Positions 1 to 7,535 of a stretch of 64,000 nucleotides of DNA are shown piece by piece. How positions within the stretch are numbered: position 1 is the first letter of the stretch; each line of letters begins with the position of its first letter. A program made the position numbers and the translations under genes. Under the pieces are notes generated by a model. That model was not told the DNA's origin. It searched no databases and was given only the letters and a program-made list of their open reading frames with translations. Origin of the DNA: Gemmatimonadota bacterium (lineage in GTDB: Bacteria; Gemmatimonadota; Gemmatimonadetes; Gemmatimonadales; Gemmatimonadaceae); the NCBI GenBank assembly GCA_016191225.1, contig JACPPC010000012.1, positions 45,025 through 109,024 of the forward strand, read 5' to 3'.

Positions 1-1
1 A

Positions 2-1309
2 CTTGTTGGAGTGGCGCTCCTCGCGCCAGTGATGATGGTTGGGGCCCAGGGCGCGCCGGCTGTCGAGGCGCGCCCGATTGCTCTGGCCGAGGCGGTGGCG
101 CAGGCGCAGCGGAACGCGCCGTTGGCGGTGCAGGCGCGGGGGACGATGCGCAGCACGGCAGCGGCGACGCGGACGGCGTACGGGGCGTTCATCCCGTCGG
201 TGACGCTGACCGGCGGCGCCAGCCGCTCCACGGGCTCGCAGTTTTTCCAGGGTCGGCTGGTGCCGCTGTCGGGCAACGCGTACAGCATGTCCGAGGGGCT
301 CTCCATGACGGTGGACCTGTTCACGGGCTTCCGCCGGCTGAACGACCTGCGGCGGGCGCATGCCGACGAGGACGCCGCGGACGCGAGCGAACTCAACCAG
401 CGCTACCTCGTGGCCTTCCAGGTCAAGCAGCAGTACTACGCGGCCCTCGCCGCCCGCGAGTCGGAGTCGGCGGCCAAGGCGCAGGTCGAGCAGGCCGAGC
501 AGCAGTTCCGGGCCGCGGCGGCCCGCGTCACGGCGGGCGCGGCGACCAAGTCGGACTCGCTCCGCTCGGTGATCACGGTGGGCAACGCGCGCCTGGCCCT
601 GCTCACGGCGCAGAACAACCTGCGCGTGGCGAACGCCTTCCTGACGCGGCTGGTGGCATCGCCGACGCCGGTCACGCCGATCTCGGCCGACACGGTGGAC
701 CCGGGCCCGATCTCGCTCGACAGCGCCGGGCTCGCGTCGGTCGCGCTGGACGGCCCCGCCGTGCGCCAGTCGCGCGCGCAGCTGGCCTCGGCACGGGCGG
801 CGGCCAGGTCGGGGCGGGCGACGTACCTGCCCACCGTGAGCCTCACGGCCACCAGCAACGGGACCAGCCCGAAGGGCGGGTTTCAGGACGGCATCAACAA
901 CTTCGGCGGGACGTTCGCGTTCCAGGACGCGCTGCGCCTGACGTTCAGCTACCCGCTGTTCAACGGCCTGGTGCGCGAGCAGACCGCGATCACGACGTCG
1001 GTGGCCGAGGACAACGCGACGGCGAACCTGCGTGACGCGGTGCTCCTGGCGCAGCAGCAGCTGGCGCAGCTGCTGGGCGTCCTCCGGACGGCGCAACAGC
1101 AGATCGCCATCCAGCGCGCCTCGCTGGCGGCCGCGGAGGAGGACCTCCGCGTGCAGCAGCAGCGCTACTCGCTGGGGGCGTCGACGTTGCTCGACGTGCT
1201 GACCTCGCAAGCCGCACTGAACTCCGCGCGCGCCGCCCTGATCCAGGCGCGCTTCGACTATCGCAATGCCAAGGCCCAGCTCGAGCAGCTGGTCGGGAGA
1301 GACCTGTGA
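2..1309 (+). CDS. TolC-family outer membrane efflux protein, 5' end outside window
   Basis: Outer membrane channel of a tripartite export system. The frame is open from base 2 and already reads through a hydrophobic signal-peptide core (LLAPVMMVGAQG), so the true start lies before the window; the GTG at 11 is only the first in-window start codon. The body shows the two related halves typical of TolC: long Ala/Gln/Arg-rich helices (roughly residues 100-220 and 330-430) separated by beta-strand segments, and it ends in the usual periplasmic coiled-coil (QARFDYRNAKAQLEQLVG). About 432 residues are visible, close to the family's usual 420-480. Its stop overlaps the GTG start of the adaptor gene by four bases (GTGA), so the two are translationally coupled. 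Family assignment is by architecture and operon context; the substrate is unknown. Confidence 0.85.
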   Translation, partial: LVGVALLAPVMMVGAQGAPAVEARPIALAEAVAQAQRNAPLAVQARGTMRSTAAATRTAYGAFIPSVTLTGGASRSTGSQFFQGRLVPLSGNAYSMSEGLSMTVDLFTGFRRLNDLRRAHADEDAADASELNQRYLVAFQVKQQYYAALAARESESAAKAQVEQAEQQFRAAAARVTAGAATKSDSLRSVITVGNARLALLTAQNNLRVANAFLTRLVASPTPVTPISADTVDPGPISLDSAGLASVALDGPAVRQSRAQLASARAAARSGRATYLPTVSLTATSNGTSPKGGFQDGINNFGGTFAFQDALRLTFSYPLFNGLVREQTAITTSVAEDNATANLRDAVLLAQQQLAQLLGVLRTAQQQIAIQRASLAAAEEDLRVQQQRYSLGASTLLDVLTSQAALNSARAALIQARFDYRNAKAQLEQLVGRDL

Positions 1310-3069
1310 CCACCGCCGTGACCCCCCTGCGGAGACTCCGCACGCCGATCGTGTGCCTCGCGATCGCGGGTGCCGGCCTTGCCGCGGCGTGCGGCAAGGC
1401 CAAGGAAACGAAGACGGCCATCCAGACCGAGGCCGTGGGCCGGCGCGACATCGTGGTCGACGCCCAGGCGACGGGCACGGTGGAGCCGATCAACGTCGTG
1501 GACGTGAAGTCGCGGGCGTCGGGGCAGATCACCAGGATGCCGGTGGACATCGGCACGGTGGTGCAGCCGGGCGACCTGATCGTGCAGATCGACACGCGCG
1601 ACGTGCAGAACAACTACGACCAGGCGGCGGCGCAGATGAAGTCGGCCGAGGCCAGCCTCGCGGTCGCGACGTCGCAGCAGCGGCGGTCGGAGGAGCTGTA
1701 CCGGAACAAGGTGATCACGCAGGCCGAGTACGAGACGGCGGCGCTGACCTTCGCGCAGGCGTCGGCGCAGGTGGTGAACGCACGCTCGCAGCTCGACCTC
1801 GCCAAGCAGCGGCTGGAGGACGCGACGATCCGCGCCCCGATCTTCGGCACGATCATCGCGAAGAACGTGTCGCTCGGCACGATCATCACGTCGTCGCTCA
1901 ACGCCGTGGGGGGCGGGACGACGCTGGTGCAGATGGCCGACCTGTCGAAGGTGCGGTCGCGGGCCCTCGTGAACGAGACGGACGTCGGCGGGCTGAGGCC
2001 CGGGCAGGCGGTGACGGTGCGGATCGACGCCTATCCCGACCGCCCGTTCCAGGGGATCGTGGAGCGGATCGAGCCGCAGGCGGTGGTGCAGCAGAGCGTG
2101 ACGATGTTCCCGGTGCTGATCTCGCTGCGCAACGACGAGGGGTTCCTGCGGCCGGGGATGAACGGCGAGGTCTCGATCGTGACCGACAGGCGCGAGGGCT
2201 CGCTGGCGGTCCCCAACGACGCGGTGCGGAGCATGCGCGAGCTGGCGAGCGCGGCACCGCTGGTGGGGCTGACGGTGGAGAGCGCGCGGTCGATGCTGCA
2301 GGCGCAGGGGGGCGGCGCGATGGGGGCCGCCCAGAGCCCGGCGGGGGGCCGGCAGGGCCGGCGCGGGGGCGCCGCCATGGGCGTCGGCCAGACTGCGGCG
2401 GGCGGCGGTGCTGCCGGCGCGGCGGGAGATCGCCGCGGCGGGCGCGAGATGGCGATGGGCGGGATGCGCGGCGACAGCGGCCGCGGCGGGCGCGAGACGG
2501 GCATGGGGGGCATGCGCAGCGACAGCGGGCGCGGGGGAATGCGCGGTGACGGCGCAATGCGCGGTGACAGTGGCCGCGGCCGGATGCGCGGCGACAGCGG
2601 GCGCCGCGGGATGCGCGGCGACAGCATGTTCGCGTCGCGCGGCGGCCAGGGGGGCGCCGACCGCTCGGGCCCGCGCGGGAGCGGCGGGGGCCCGGGAGGC
2701 CAGGCCCACACGGGCGACGAGGCCGGCCGCCAGGTGCAGCTGGGCCTCGACAATGGCGTCCCGGCCGGCACCAGGACGCGCTCGGCGCTGGTGTTCGTGA
2801 TGGACGACAAGGGGGCGTTCGCGCCGCGCACGGTGCGCCTCGGGATCTCGAACTACGACTACGCCGAGGTGATCAGCGGGCTGAAGGAGGGGGAGAAGGT
2901 GGCCCTTCTCTCGGCGGCGGCGCTGCAGATGGCGCGCCAGCAGCAGAACGACCGGTTCAAGAGCATGTCCGGGCAGGGGATGCCGGGAGCCGGGTCGACC
3001 AAGGCGCCGGGTGCGGGGGGCGGTGGCGGTGGGGGTGGGGGCGGCGCCCCGCGGCGCACGGGCGGGTAA
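1306..3069 (+). CDS. HlyD/MacA-type periplasmic adaptor lipoprotein with Arg/Gly/Met/Asp-rich insertion
   Basis: Membrane-fusion adaptor linking an inner-membrane permease to the TolC channel. The N-terminus ends in a lipobox (GLAAACGK, Cys near residue 29). A biotinyl-lipoyl-like half motif follows, then an alpha-hairpin of about residues 100-165, the second lipoyl half (IRAPIFGTIIAK) and the beta-barrel region (VRIDAYPDRPFQGIV). From about residue 330 to 480 the fold is interrupted by a low-complexity stretch with repeated MRGDSGRGG-like units. The membrane-proximal domain then resumes (RTVRLGISNYDYAEVISGLKEGEKV). The C-terminus is a poly-Gly run. At 587 residues it is about 180 longer than a usual MacA, mostly because of the insertion. 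GTG start by overlap with tolC; six bases separate its stop from the permease gene. Confidence 0.87.
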   Translation: MTTAVTPLRRLRTPIVCLAIAGAGLAAACGKAKETKTAIQTEAVGRRDIVVDAQATGTVEPINVVDVKSRASGQITRMPVDIGTVVQPGDLIVQIDTRDVQNNYDQAAAQMKSAEASLAVATSQQRRSEELYRNKVITQAEYETAALTFAQASAQVVNARSQLDLAKQRLEDATIRAPIFGTIIAKNVSLGTIITSSLNAVGGGTTLVQMADLSKVRSRALVNETDVGGLRPGQAVTVRIDAYPDRPFQGIVERIEPQAVVQQSVTMFPVLISLRNDEGFLRPGMNGEVSIVTDRREGSLAVPNDAVRSMRELASAAPLVGLTVESARSMLQAQGGGAMGAAQSPAGGRQGRRGGAAMGVGQTAAGGGAAGAAGDRRGGREMAMGGMRGDSGRGGRETGMGGMRSDSGRGGMRGDGAMRGDSGRGRMRGDSGRRGMRGDSMFASRGGQGGADRSGPRGSGGGPGGQAHTGDEAGRQVQLGLDNGVPAGTRTRSALVFVMDDKGAFAPRTVRLGISNYDYAEVISGLKEGEKVALLSAAALQMARQQQNDRFKSMSGQGMPGAGSTKAPGAGGGGGGGGGGAPRRTGG

Positions 3070-3075
3070 CTCGGC

Positions 3076-4296
3076 ATGCTGCTCGGCGAAGTCATCCTCG
3101 TCGCCCTCGGGGCGCTGCGGGCGAACAAGCTGCGTTCGCTGCTCACGATGCTCGGCATCGTGATCGGCGTGGCGGCGGTGATCGCCATGGTCGCGCTCGG
3201 CTCCGGGGCGCAGAAGTCGATCCAGGAGCGGATCTCGGCGCTCGGCACGACGCTGCTCACGGTGTCGCCCGGGCAGATCTTCGGCCGCGGCGTGGCCTCG
3301 GGGAACGACCGGGCGCGGCTGTACATCAAGGACGGCGACGCGATCACCAGGAACGCCACCTACATCGTGGGCGTGCAGCCCGAGATGGCGGGGCAGTACC
3401 AGGTGCAGTTCGGCCGCGCGAACACCAACACGCAGGTGGTGGGGACGACGGCGAACTACATGACGGTGCGCAAGTACGAGCTGGCGGCGGGTAGGATGTT
3501 CACCGAGGGCGAGGACCGTTCGCGGCAGCGGCTGGCGGTGCTCGGGCCGCAGGTGGTGGTGAACCTCGGCCTCGAGTCCACGGACGCGATCGTGGGCGAG
3601 TTCGTGCGGATCAAGGGGCTGCAGTTCCAGGTGATCGGGGTGTTCAAGTCCAAGGGGCAGTCGAACCCGTTCCAGAACCCCGACGAGCAGGTGCTGGTGC
3701 CGATCACGACGGCGCGTTACCGGCTGGTGGGGAACGACCGCGTGCGGTCGATCTCGGTCTTGGCGCGGTCGGAAGCCGAGATCCCCGAGGCGATGGCCGA
3801 CGTGCAGAAGATCCTGCGCCGGGAGCACCGCCTCCGCCCCGGCAAGGAGAACGACTTCACGATCCGGAACCAGGCGGACTTCCTGAGCACGGCGGCGGAA
3901 ACGGCGCAGGTGTTCGGATTCCTGCTGGCGGGGATCGCGGCGGTGTCGCTGCTGGTGGGCGGGATCGGGATCATGAACATCATGCTGGTGTCGGTCACGG
4001 AGCGGACGCGCGAGATCGGGGTGCGGAAGGCCCTCGGCGCGACCAGGGTCAACATCCTGTTGCAGTTCCTGATCGAGGCGGTGGTTCTGTGCCTGATGGG
4101 GGGGCTGATCGGGGTGGTCCTGGGGAGCGGCGGGGCGATCGCGCTGAGCCGGCTGGCCAACTGGAGCACGGAGATCTCGCCCGGGTCGATCGCGCTGGCC
4201 TTCGGGTTTTCGGCGATGGTGGGGGTGTTGTTCGGGGTCTGGCCGGCGCGTCGGGCGGCGTCGCTGGACCCGATCGTGGCCTTGCGCTACGAGTGA
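3076..4296 (+). CDS. MacB-like ABC transporter permease (FtsX family), no ATPase domain
   Basis: Inner-membrane permease of a MacAB-TolC-like exporter or lipoprotein/peptide transporter. One N-terminal transmembrane helix (LLTMLGIVIGVAAVIAMVAL) is followed by a periplasmic MacB_PCD-type core of about 230 residues and three C-terminal helices (from about residue 275), with the characteristic cytoplasmic motif TERTREIGVRKALGAT between helices 2 and 3 and the ending WPARRAASLDPIVALRYE. At 406 residues it is the permease half only: classical MacB carries a fused N-terminal ATPase. No ABC ATPase is found in the rest of the window, so the ATPase must be encoded before the window or elsewhere. Last gene of the tolC operon. 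Confidence 0.88.
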   Translation: MLLGEVILVALGALRANKLRSLLTMLGIVIGVAAVIAMVALGSGAQKSIQERISALGTTLLTVSPGQIFGRGVASGNDRARLYIKDGDAITRNATYIVGVQPEMAGQYQVQFGRANTNTQVVGTTANYMTVRKYELAAGRMFTEGEDRSRQRLAVLGPQVVVNLGLESTDAIVGEFVRIKGLQFQVIGVFKSKGQSNPFQNPDEQVLVPITTARYRLVGNDRVRSISVLARSEAEIPEAMADVQKILRREHRLRPGKENDFTIRNQADFLSTAAETAQVFGFLLAGIAAVSLLVGGIGIMNIMLVSVTERTREIGVRKALGATRVNILLQFLIEAVVLCLMGGLIGVVLGSGGAIALSRLANWSTEISPGSIALAFGFSAMVGVLFGVWPARRAASLDPIVALRYE

Positions 4297-4350
4297 CCGG
4301 GGTCACCGGCGCCCCCCTCCCCGGGGGGGCCGGGGGGTGTACATTCACGC

Positions 4351-4383
4351 GGGGGAGAGGCCGTCCGGCCTCCCCCCTTTTTC
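4351..4383 (+). terminator. Rho-independent-like terminator
   Basis: A GC-rich hairpin (AGGCC / GGCCT around GTCC, extended by flanking G and C runs) is followed by five T residues. It lies between the exporter operon and kup and could end the exporter transcript, although a promoter-like TACATTCA at 4340-4347 sits just before it. Confidence 0.55.
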
Positions 4384-4484
4384 CTTGGGCACTGGCCCGC
4401 GGTGGCGGCGCGACGATCCGGTTGACCGGGGCGCGACGCCGGGCGGGATGATCAACCGGGGACGCTGGCGGTCCCCATGGATAC

Positions 4485-6479
4485 ATGAGCGTTCCACAGG
4501 CCTCATCGGCCACACCGGTTCCCCCCGACCGGCCCTCGCGGGCCGGCACGGCGGAACACATGCTCTCCGGGCAGTACGAGCGGGTCCACCCGGAGGCGCA
4601 CCCCAGGGGCAAGCGCCTCGCGGTGCTGACCCTCACCGCCCTAGGGGTGGTGTACGGGGACATCGGCACGAGCCCGCTGTACGCCTTCAAGGAGGCGTTC
4701 CTCCCCGAGTATCACCTGGTCCCCGACCAGGGAACGGTGTACGGGCTGCTGTCGATGATCGTGTGGGCGCTCGTGATGGTCGTGAGCGTCAAGTACATCG
4801 CCTACGTGATGCGGGCGGACAACCGGGGCGAGGGGGGTATCTTCGCGCTGCTGGCGCTGCTGCTGGGCCAGCCGCTGGAGGGGAAGCGCGGGAAGCGGCG
4901 CCGCAAGGTCCTGATCGGGCTCGGGATCATCGGCGCGGCGCTGCTGTACGGCGACGGGGTGATCACGCCGGCAATCTCGGTGCTGGGCGCGATCGAGGGG
5001 CTCGAGGTCGCGACGCCGGCGTTCAAGCCGGCGATCGTGTCGATCACGATGGTGATCCTGTTCCTGCTGTTCCTGATGCAGCGCCACGGGACCGACCTGG
5101 TGGGGCGGATCTTCGGGCCGATCATGCTGGTCTGGTTCTTCAGCATCGGCGCGCTGGGGCTGGCGGAGGTGGCGCGCGAGCCGCAGATCCTTGCGGCGCT
5201 GAGTCCGTGGTACGGGGTGCGGTTCTTCATCGAGCACGGCACGGCGGGGATCGTGGTGCTCGGGGCGGTGGTGCTGGCGGTGACCGGGGCGGAGGCGCTC
5301 TACGCCGACATGGGCCACTTCGGGCGGCAACCGATCCGGCTGGCCTGGTTCGCGCTCGTGCTGCCGTGCCTGCTGCTGAACTACTTCGGGCAGGGGGCGC
5401 TGGTGCTGCGCGACCCGACGGCGGCGACGCACAACCCGTTCTACCTGCTGGCGCCCGCGCCGCTGCTGTACCCGCTGATCGCGATCGCGACGATGGCGGC
5501 GGTTGTGGCGTCGCAGGCGCTGATCTCGGGAGCGTTTTCGCTCACGCAGCAGGCAATCCAGCTGGGGTACTCGCCACGCATGACGGTGGTGCACACGTCG
5601 AGCCGCGAGGCGGGGCAGATCTACGTGCCGGAGGTGAACACGGCGCTGATGGTCGGTTGCCTCCTGGTGGTGCTCGGCTTCCGCTCGACGAGCGCGCTGT
5701 CGGCGGCGTACGGGATCGCGGTGACGGGGACGATGGCGATCACGACCGCACTGTTCTACGTGGTCACGCGGACGCGGTTCGGCTGGCGGCTGGGGAGCGC
5801 GCTGGCGCTGACGGCGGCGTTTCTCGCGGTCGACTTCGGCTTCCTCGGCGCCAACCTGGTGAAGATCGAGCACGGGGGCTGGGTGCCGCTGGCGATCGCG
5901 CTGGCGCTGTTCACGCTGATGACGACCTGGAAGCAGGGGCGGATGGAGCTGACGCAGCGGCTCAGGGAGCAGTCGCTGCCCCTGCAGCTGTTCCTCGACG
6001 ACGTGGCGCGGAAGAAGCCGCTGCGGGTGAGCGGGACGGCGGTGTTCATGACGAGCACGCCCGACGGCGTGCCGGTGGTGCTGCTGCACCACCTGAAGCA
6101 CAACAAGGTGCTGCACCAGCAGGTGGTGCTGCTGTCGATCGGGGTGGCGGACGTGCCGGACGTGCCGCGGCCGGAGAAGGTGGTGGTCGAGCCGCTCGAA
6201 TTCGGCTTCTTCCGGGTGCGGGCGGAGTACGGGTTCATGGAGAGCCCCGACGTGAAGGACCTGCTGAAGCTGTGCGAGAAGCAGGGGCTGAAGGCGCGGT
6301 ACGCCGAGACGACGTACTTCCTCGGGCGGGAACGCCTGATTCCCACCGGTCCGAGCCGGATGTGGCGGTGGCGCAAGCAGGTCTTCGTGTTCCTGTCGCG
6401 GAATGCGCGGAGCGCGACGGAGTTCTTCGGCATCCCCCCGAACCGGGTGGTCGAGCTGGGGACGCAGATCGAATTCTGA
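4485..6479 (+). CDS. kup: Kup-family potassium uptake protein
   Basis: Proton-coupled K+ importer of the KUP/HAK family in the cytoplasmic membrane. The hallmark first-helix motif GVVYGDIGTSPLYAFKEAF is present at about residues 53-71, followed by DNRGEGGIFALLALL and YGDGVITPAISVLGAIEG, all diagnostic. About twelve transmembrane segments span residues 45-470, then a cytoplasmic tail of about 160 residues. At 664 residues it is slightly longer than E. coli Kup (622) because of about 40 extra N-terminal residues. The ATG at 4485 is the first in the frame with sensible spacing; an inner ATG near 4560 is a less likely start. Monocistronic, with hairpins on both sides. Confidence 0.95.
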   Translation: MSVPQASSATPVPPDRPSRAGTAEHMLSGQYERVHPEAHPRGKRLAVLTLTALGVVYGDIGTSPLYAFKEAFLPEYHLVPDQGTVYGLLSMIVWALVMVVSVKYIAYVMRADNRGEGGIFALLALLLGQPLEGKRGKRRRKVLIGLGIIGAALLYGDGVITPAISVLGAIEGLEVATPAFKPAIVSITMVILFLLFLMQRHGTDLVGRIFGPIMLVWFFSIGALGLAEVAREPQILAALSPWYGVRFFIEHGTAGIVVLGAVVLAVTGAEALYADMGHFGRQPIRLAWFALVLPCLLLNYFGQGALVLRDPTAATHNPFYLLAPAPLLYPLIAIATMAAVVASQALISGAFSLTQQAIQLGYSPRMTVVHTSSREAGQIYVPEVNTALMVGCLLVVLGFRSTSALSAAYGIAVTGTMAITTALFYVVTRTRFGWRLGSALALTAAFLAVDFGFLGANLVKIEHGGWVPLAIALALFTLMTTWKQGRMELTQRLREQSLPLQLFLDDVARKKPLRVSGTAVFMTSTPDGVPVVLLHHLKHNKVLHQQVVLLSIGVADVPDVPRPEKVVVEPLEFGFFRVRAEYGFMESPDVKDLLKLCEKQGLKARYAETTYFLGRERLIPTGPSRMWRWRKQVFVFLSRNARSATEFFGIPPNRVVELGTQIEF

Positions 6480-6481
6480 CG

Positions 6482-6503
6482 GCCCGGGCGCGCGCGCCCG
6501 GGC
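6482..6503. terminator. Perfect 22-base GC palindrome after kup
   Basis: GCCCGGGCGCG followed by its exact reverse complement, three bases after the kup stop codon. It can form an 11-bp hairpin but lacks a T tract, so it may act as a transcript-end stabiliser or a weak terminator. Confidence 0.4.
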
Positions 6504-6662
6504 AGCGCTCGACCAGCGCTGGGGCCGGGGTGGGCGTATCTTGGGATCGTGGGCGGGCGGCGAGGGGCCGCCGGACCCTGAGGGGCCGCCCGGCAGCAGG
6601 GGGAGGCCGGTAATTCATCCCGACGGGGCTGCGTGCTCGCGTCGAACCAGAGGGCCGCAACG

Positions 6663-7397
6663 ATGTGTGCAGCCGCACGAACCGCACGATTCACGCTGGG
6701 CGCCGTGGCGCTCGCCGCCGTCCCCGCGCTGGCGGGTGGCCAGATGTTCGAGGGCAAGGTCACGATGACCATGACCTCGCCGCGTGGCGCGACCCCCATC
6801 GAGATGTACCTGAAGGACGGCGTGTCGCGAATGGAGATGCAGACGCCGCAGGGGGGCGCGATCGCGACGATCATCGACCCCGTGAAGAAGGAGATGATCA
6901 TGATCATCCCCGAGCGCAACATGTACATGAAGCGCTCGACGGAGCCAACGGCGAACCCGAACGCGCCGGCGCCGGCCGAGCGCACGAAGGCCGACATCAA
7001 GAAGACCGGCAAGACGGAGACGATTGCCGGGATGAGCTGCGAGCACTACACCGTGACCGAGGAGACGGGTGAGACGGACGTCTGCCTGGCCTCGGGGATG
7101 GGCACGTTCATGGGCATGGGCGGCGGCATGGGCCGTGGCATGGGCGGCGGCATGGGCGGCGGCATGGGCCGTGGCATGGGTGGTGGCGGCGGTGGCGGCG
7201 CGCAGATGGCGTGGAGTCGCGACCTCGAGAAGGGGATGTTCCCCCTCAAGGCCACGAACAAGGAAGGCCAGGTCGTGCTGCTGGTGACCGCGATCGAGAA
7301 GAAGAAGCTCGACGCAACGATGTTCGGCATCCCGGACGGCTTCCAGGACGTGAGCGGGATGATGGGCGGTGGCGGCGGTCGTCCGCCGCGGTTCTAG
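6663..7397 (+). CDS. Secreted DUF4412-like protein with Met/Gly-rich repeat
   Basis: Exported protein of unknown function. The ATG at 6663 follows a good AGAGGG ribosome site and opens directly onto a signal peptide (RFTLGAVALAAVPALAGG); a GTG at 6633 would add ten residues of poor signal sequence. The mature part begins QMFEGKVTMTMTS and carries the alternating beta-strand pattern of DUF4412 (IEMYLKDGVSRMEM, MIMIIPERNMYMKR, IAGMSCEHYTV). Residues of about 145-178 are a Met-Gly run made of MGGGMGRG-like units, which splits the domain before LEKGMFPLKATNKEG. Such proteins are common as single secreted genes in Gemmatimonadota and related phyla (family knowledge). No enzyme motif is seen. Confidence 0.7.
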   Translation: MCAAARTARFTLGAVALAAVPALAGGQMFEGKVTMTMTSPRGATPIEMYLKDGVSRMEMQTPQGGAIATIIDPVKKEMIMIIPERNMYMKRSTEPTANPNAPAPAERTKADIKKTGKTETIAGMSCEHYTVTEETGETDVCLASGMGTFMGMGGGMGRGMGGGMGGGMGRGMGGGGGGGAQMAWSRDLEKGMFPLKATNKEGQVVLLVTAIEKKKLDATMFGIPDGFQDVSGMMGGGGGRPPRF

Positions 7398-7419
7398 CAC
7401 TCGCGCTTCCGCGGCCCCC

Positions 7420-7457
7420 GACGGGGCGACGCAACGCGCGTCGCCCCGTCGTCGTTT
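7420..7457 (+). terminator. Terminator hairpin
   Basis: A perfect 13-bp stem (GACGGGGCGACGC at 7420-7432 pairing with 7438-7450) with a 5-base loop, then GTCGTTT. It lies 22 bases after the DUF4412 gene. The T tract is short. Confidence 0.6.
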
Positions 7458-7535
7458 CGGGAGGGTGGCGGGGCTGTCCCGTGGCCGGACCGCGCGACAA
7501 TCTTCGCCCGTCTCCCTTTTCTTCCCTATCCAGCC

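Noticed and set aside
4300..4480. A 120-codon frame spanning the permease 3' end and the gap before kup
   Set aside because: It is out of frame with the permease gene, Gly/Arg-rich and runs through a terminator hairpin.
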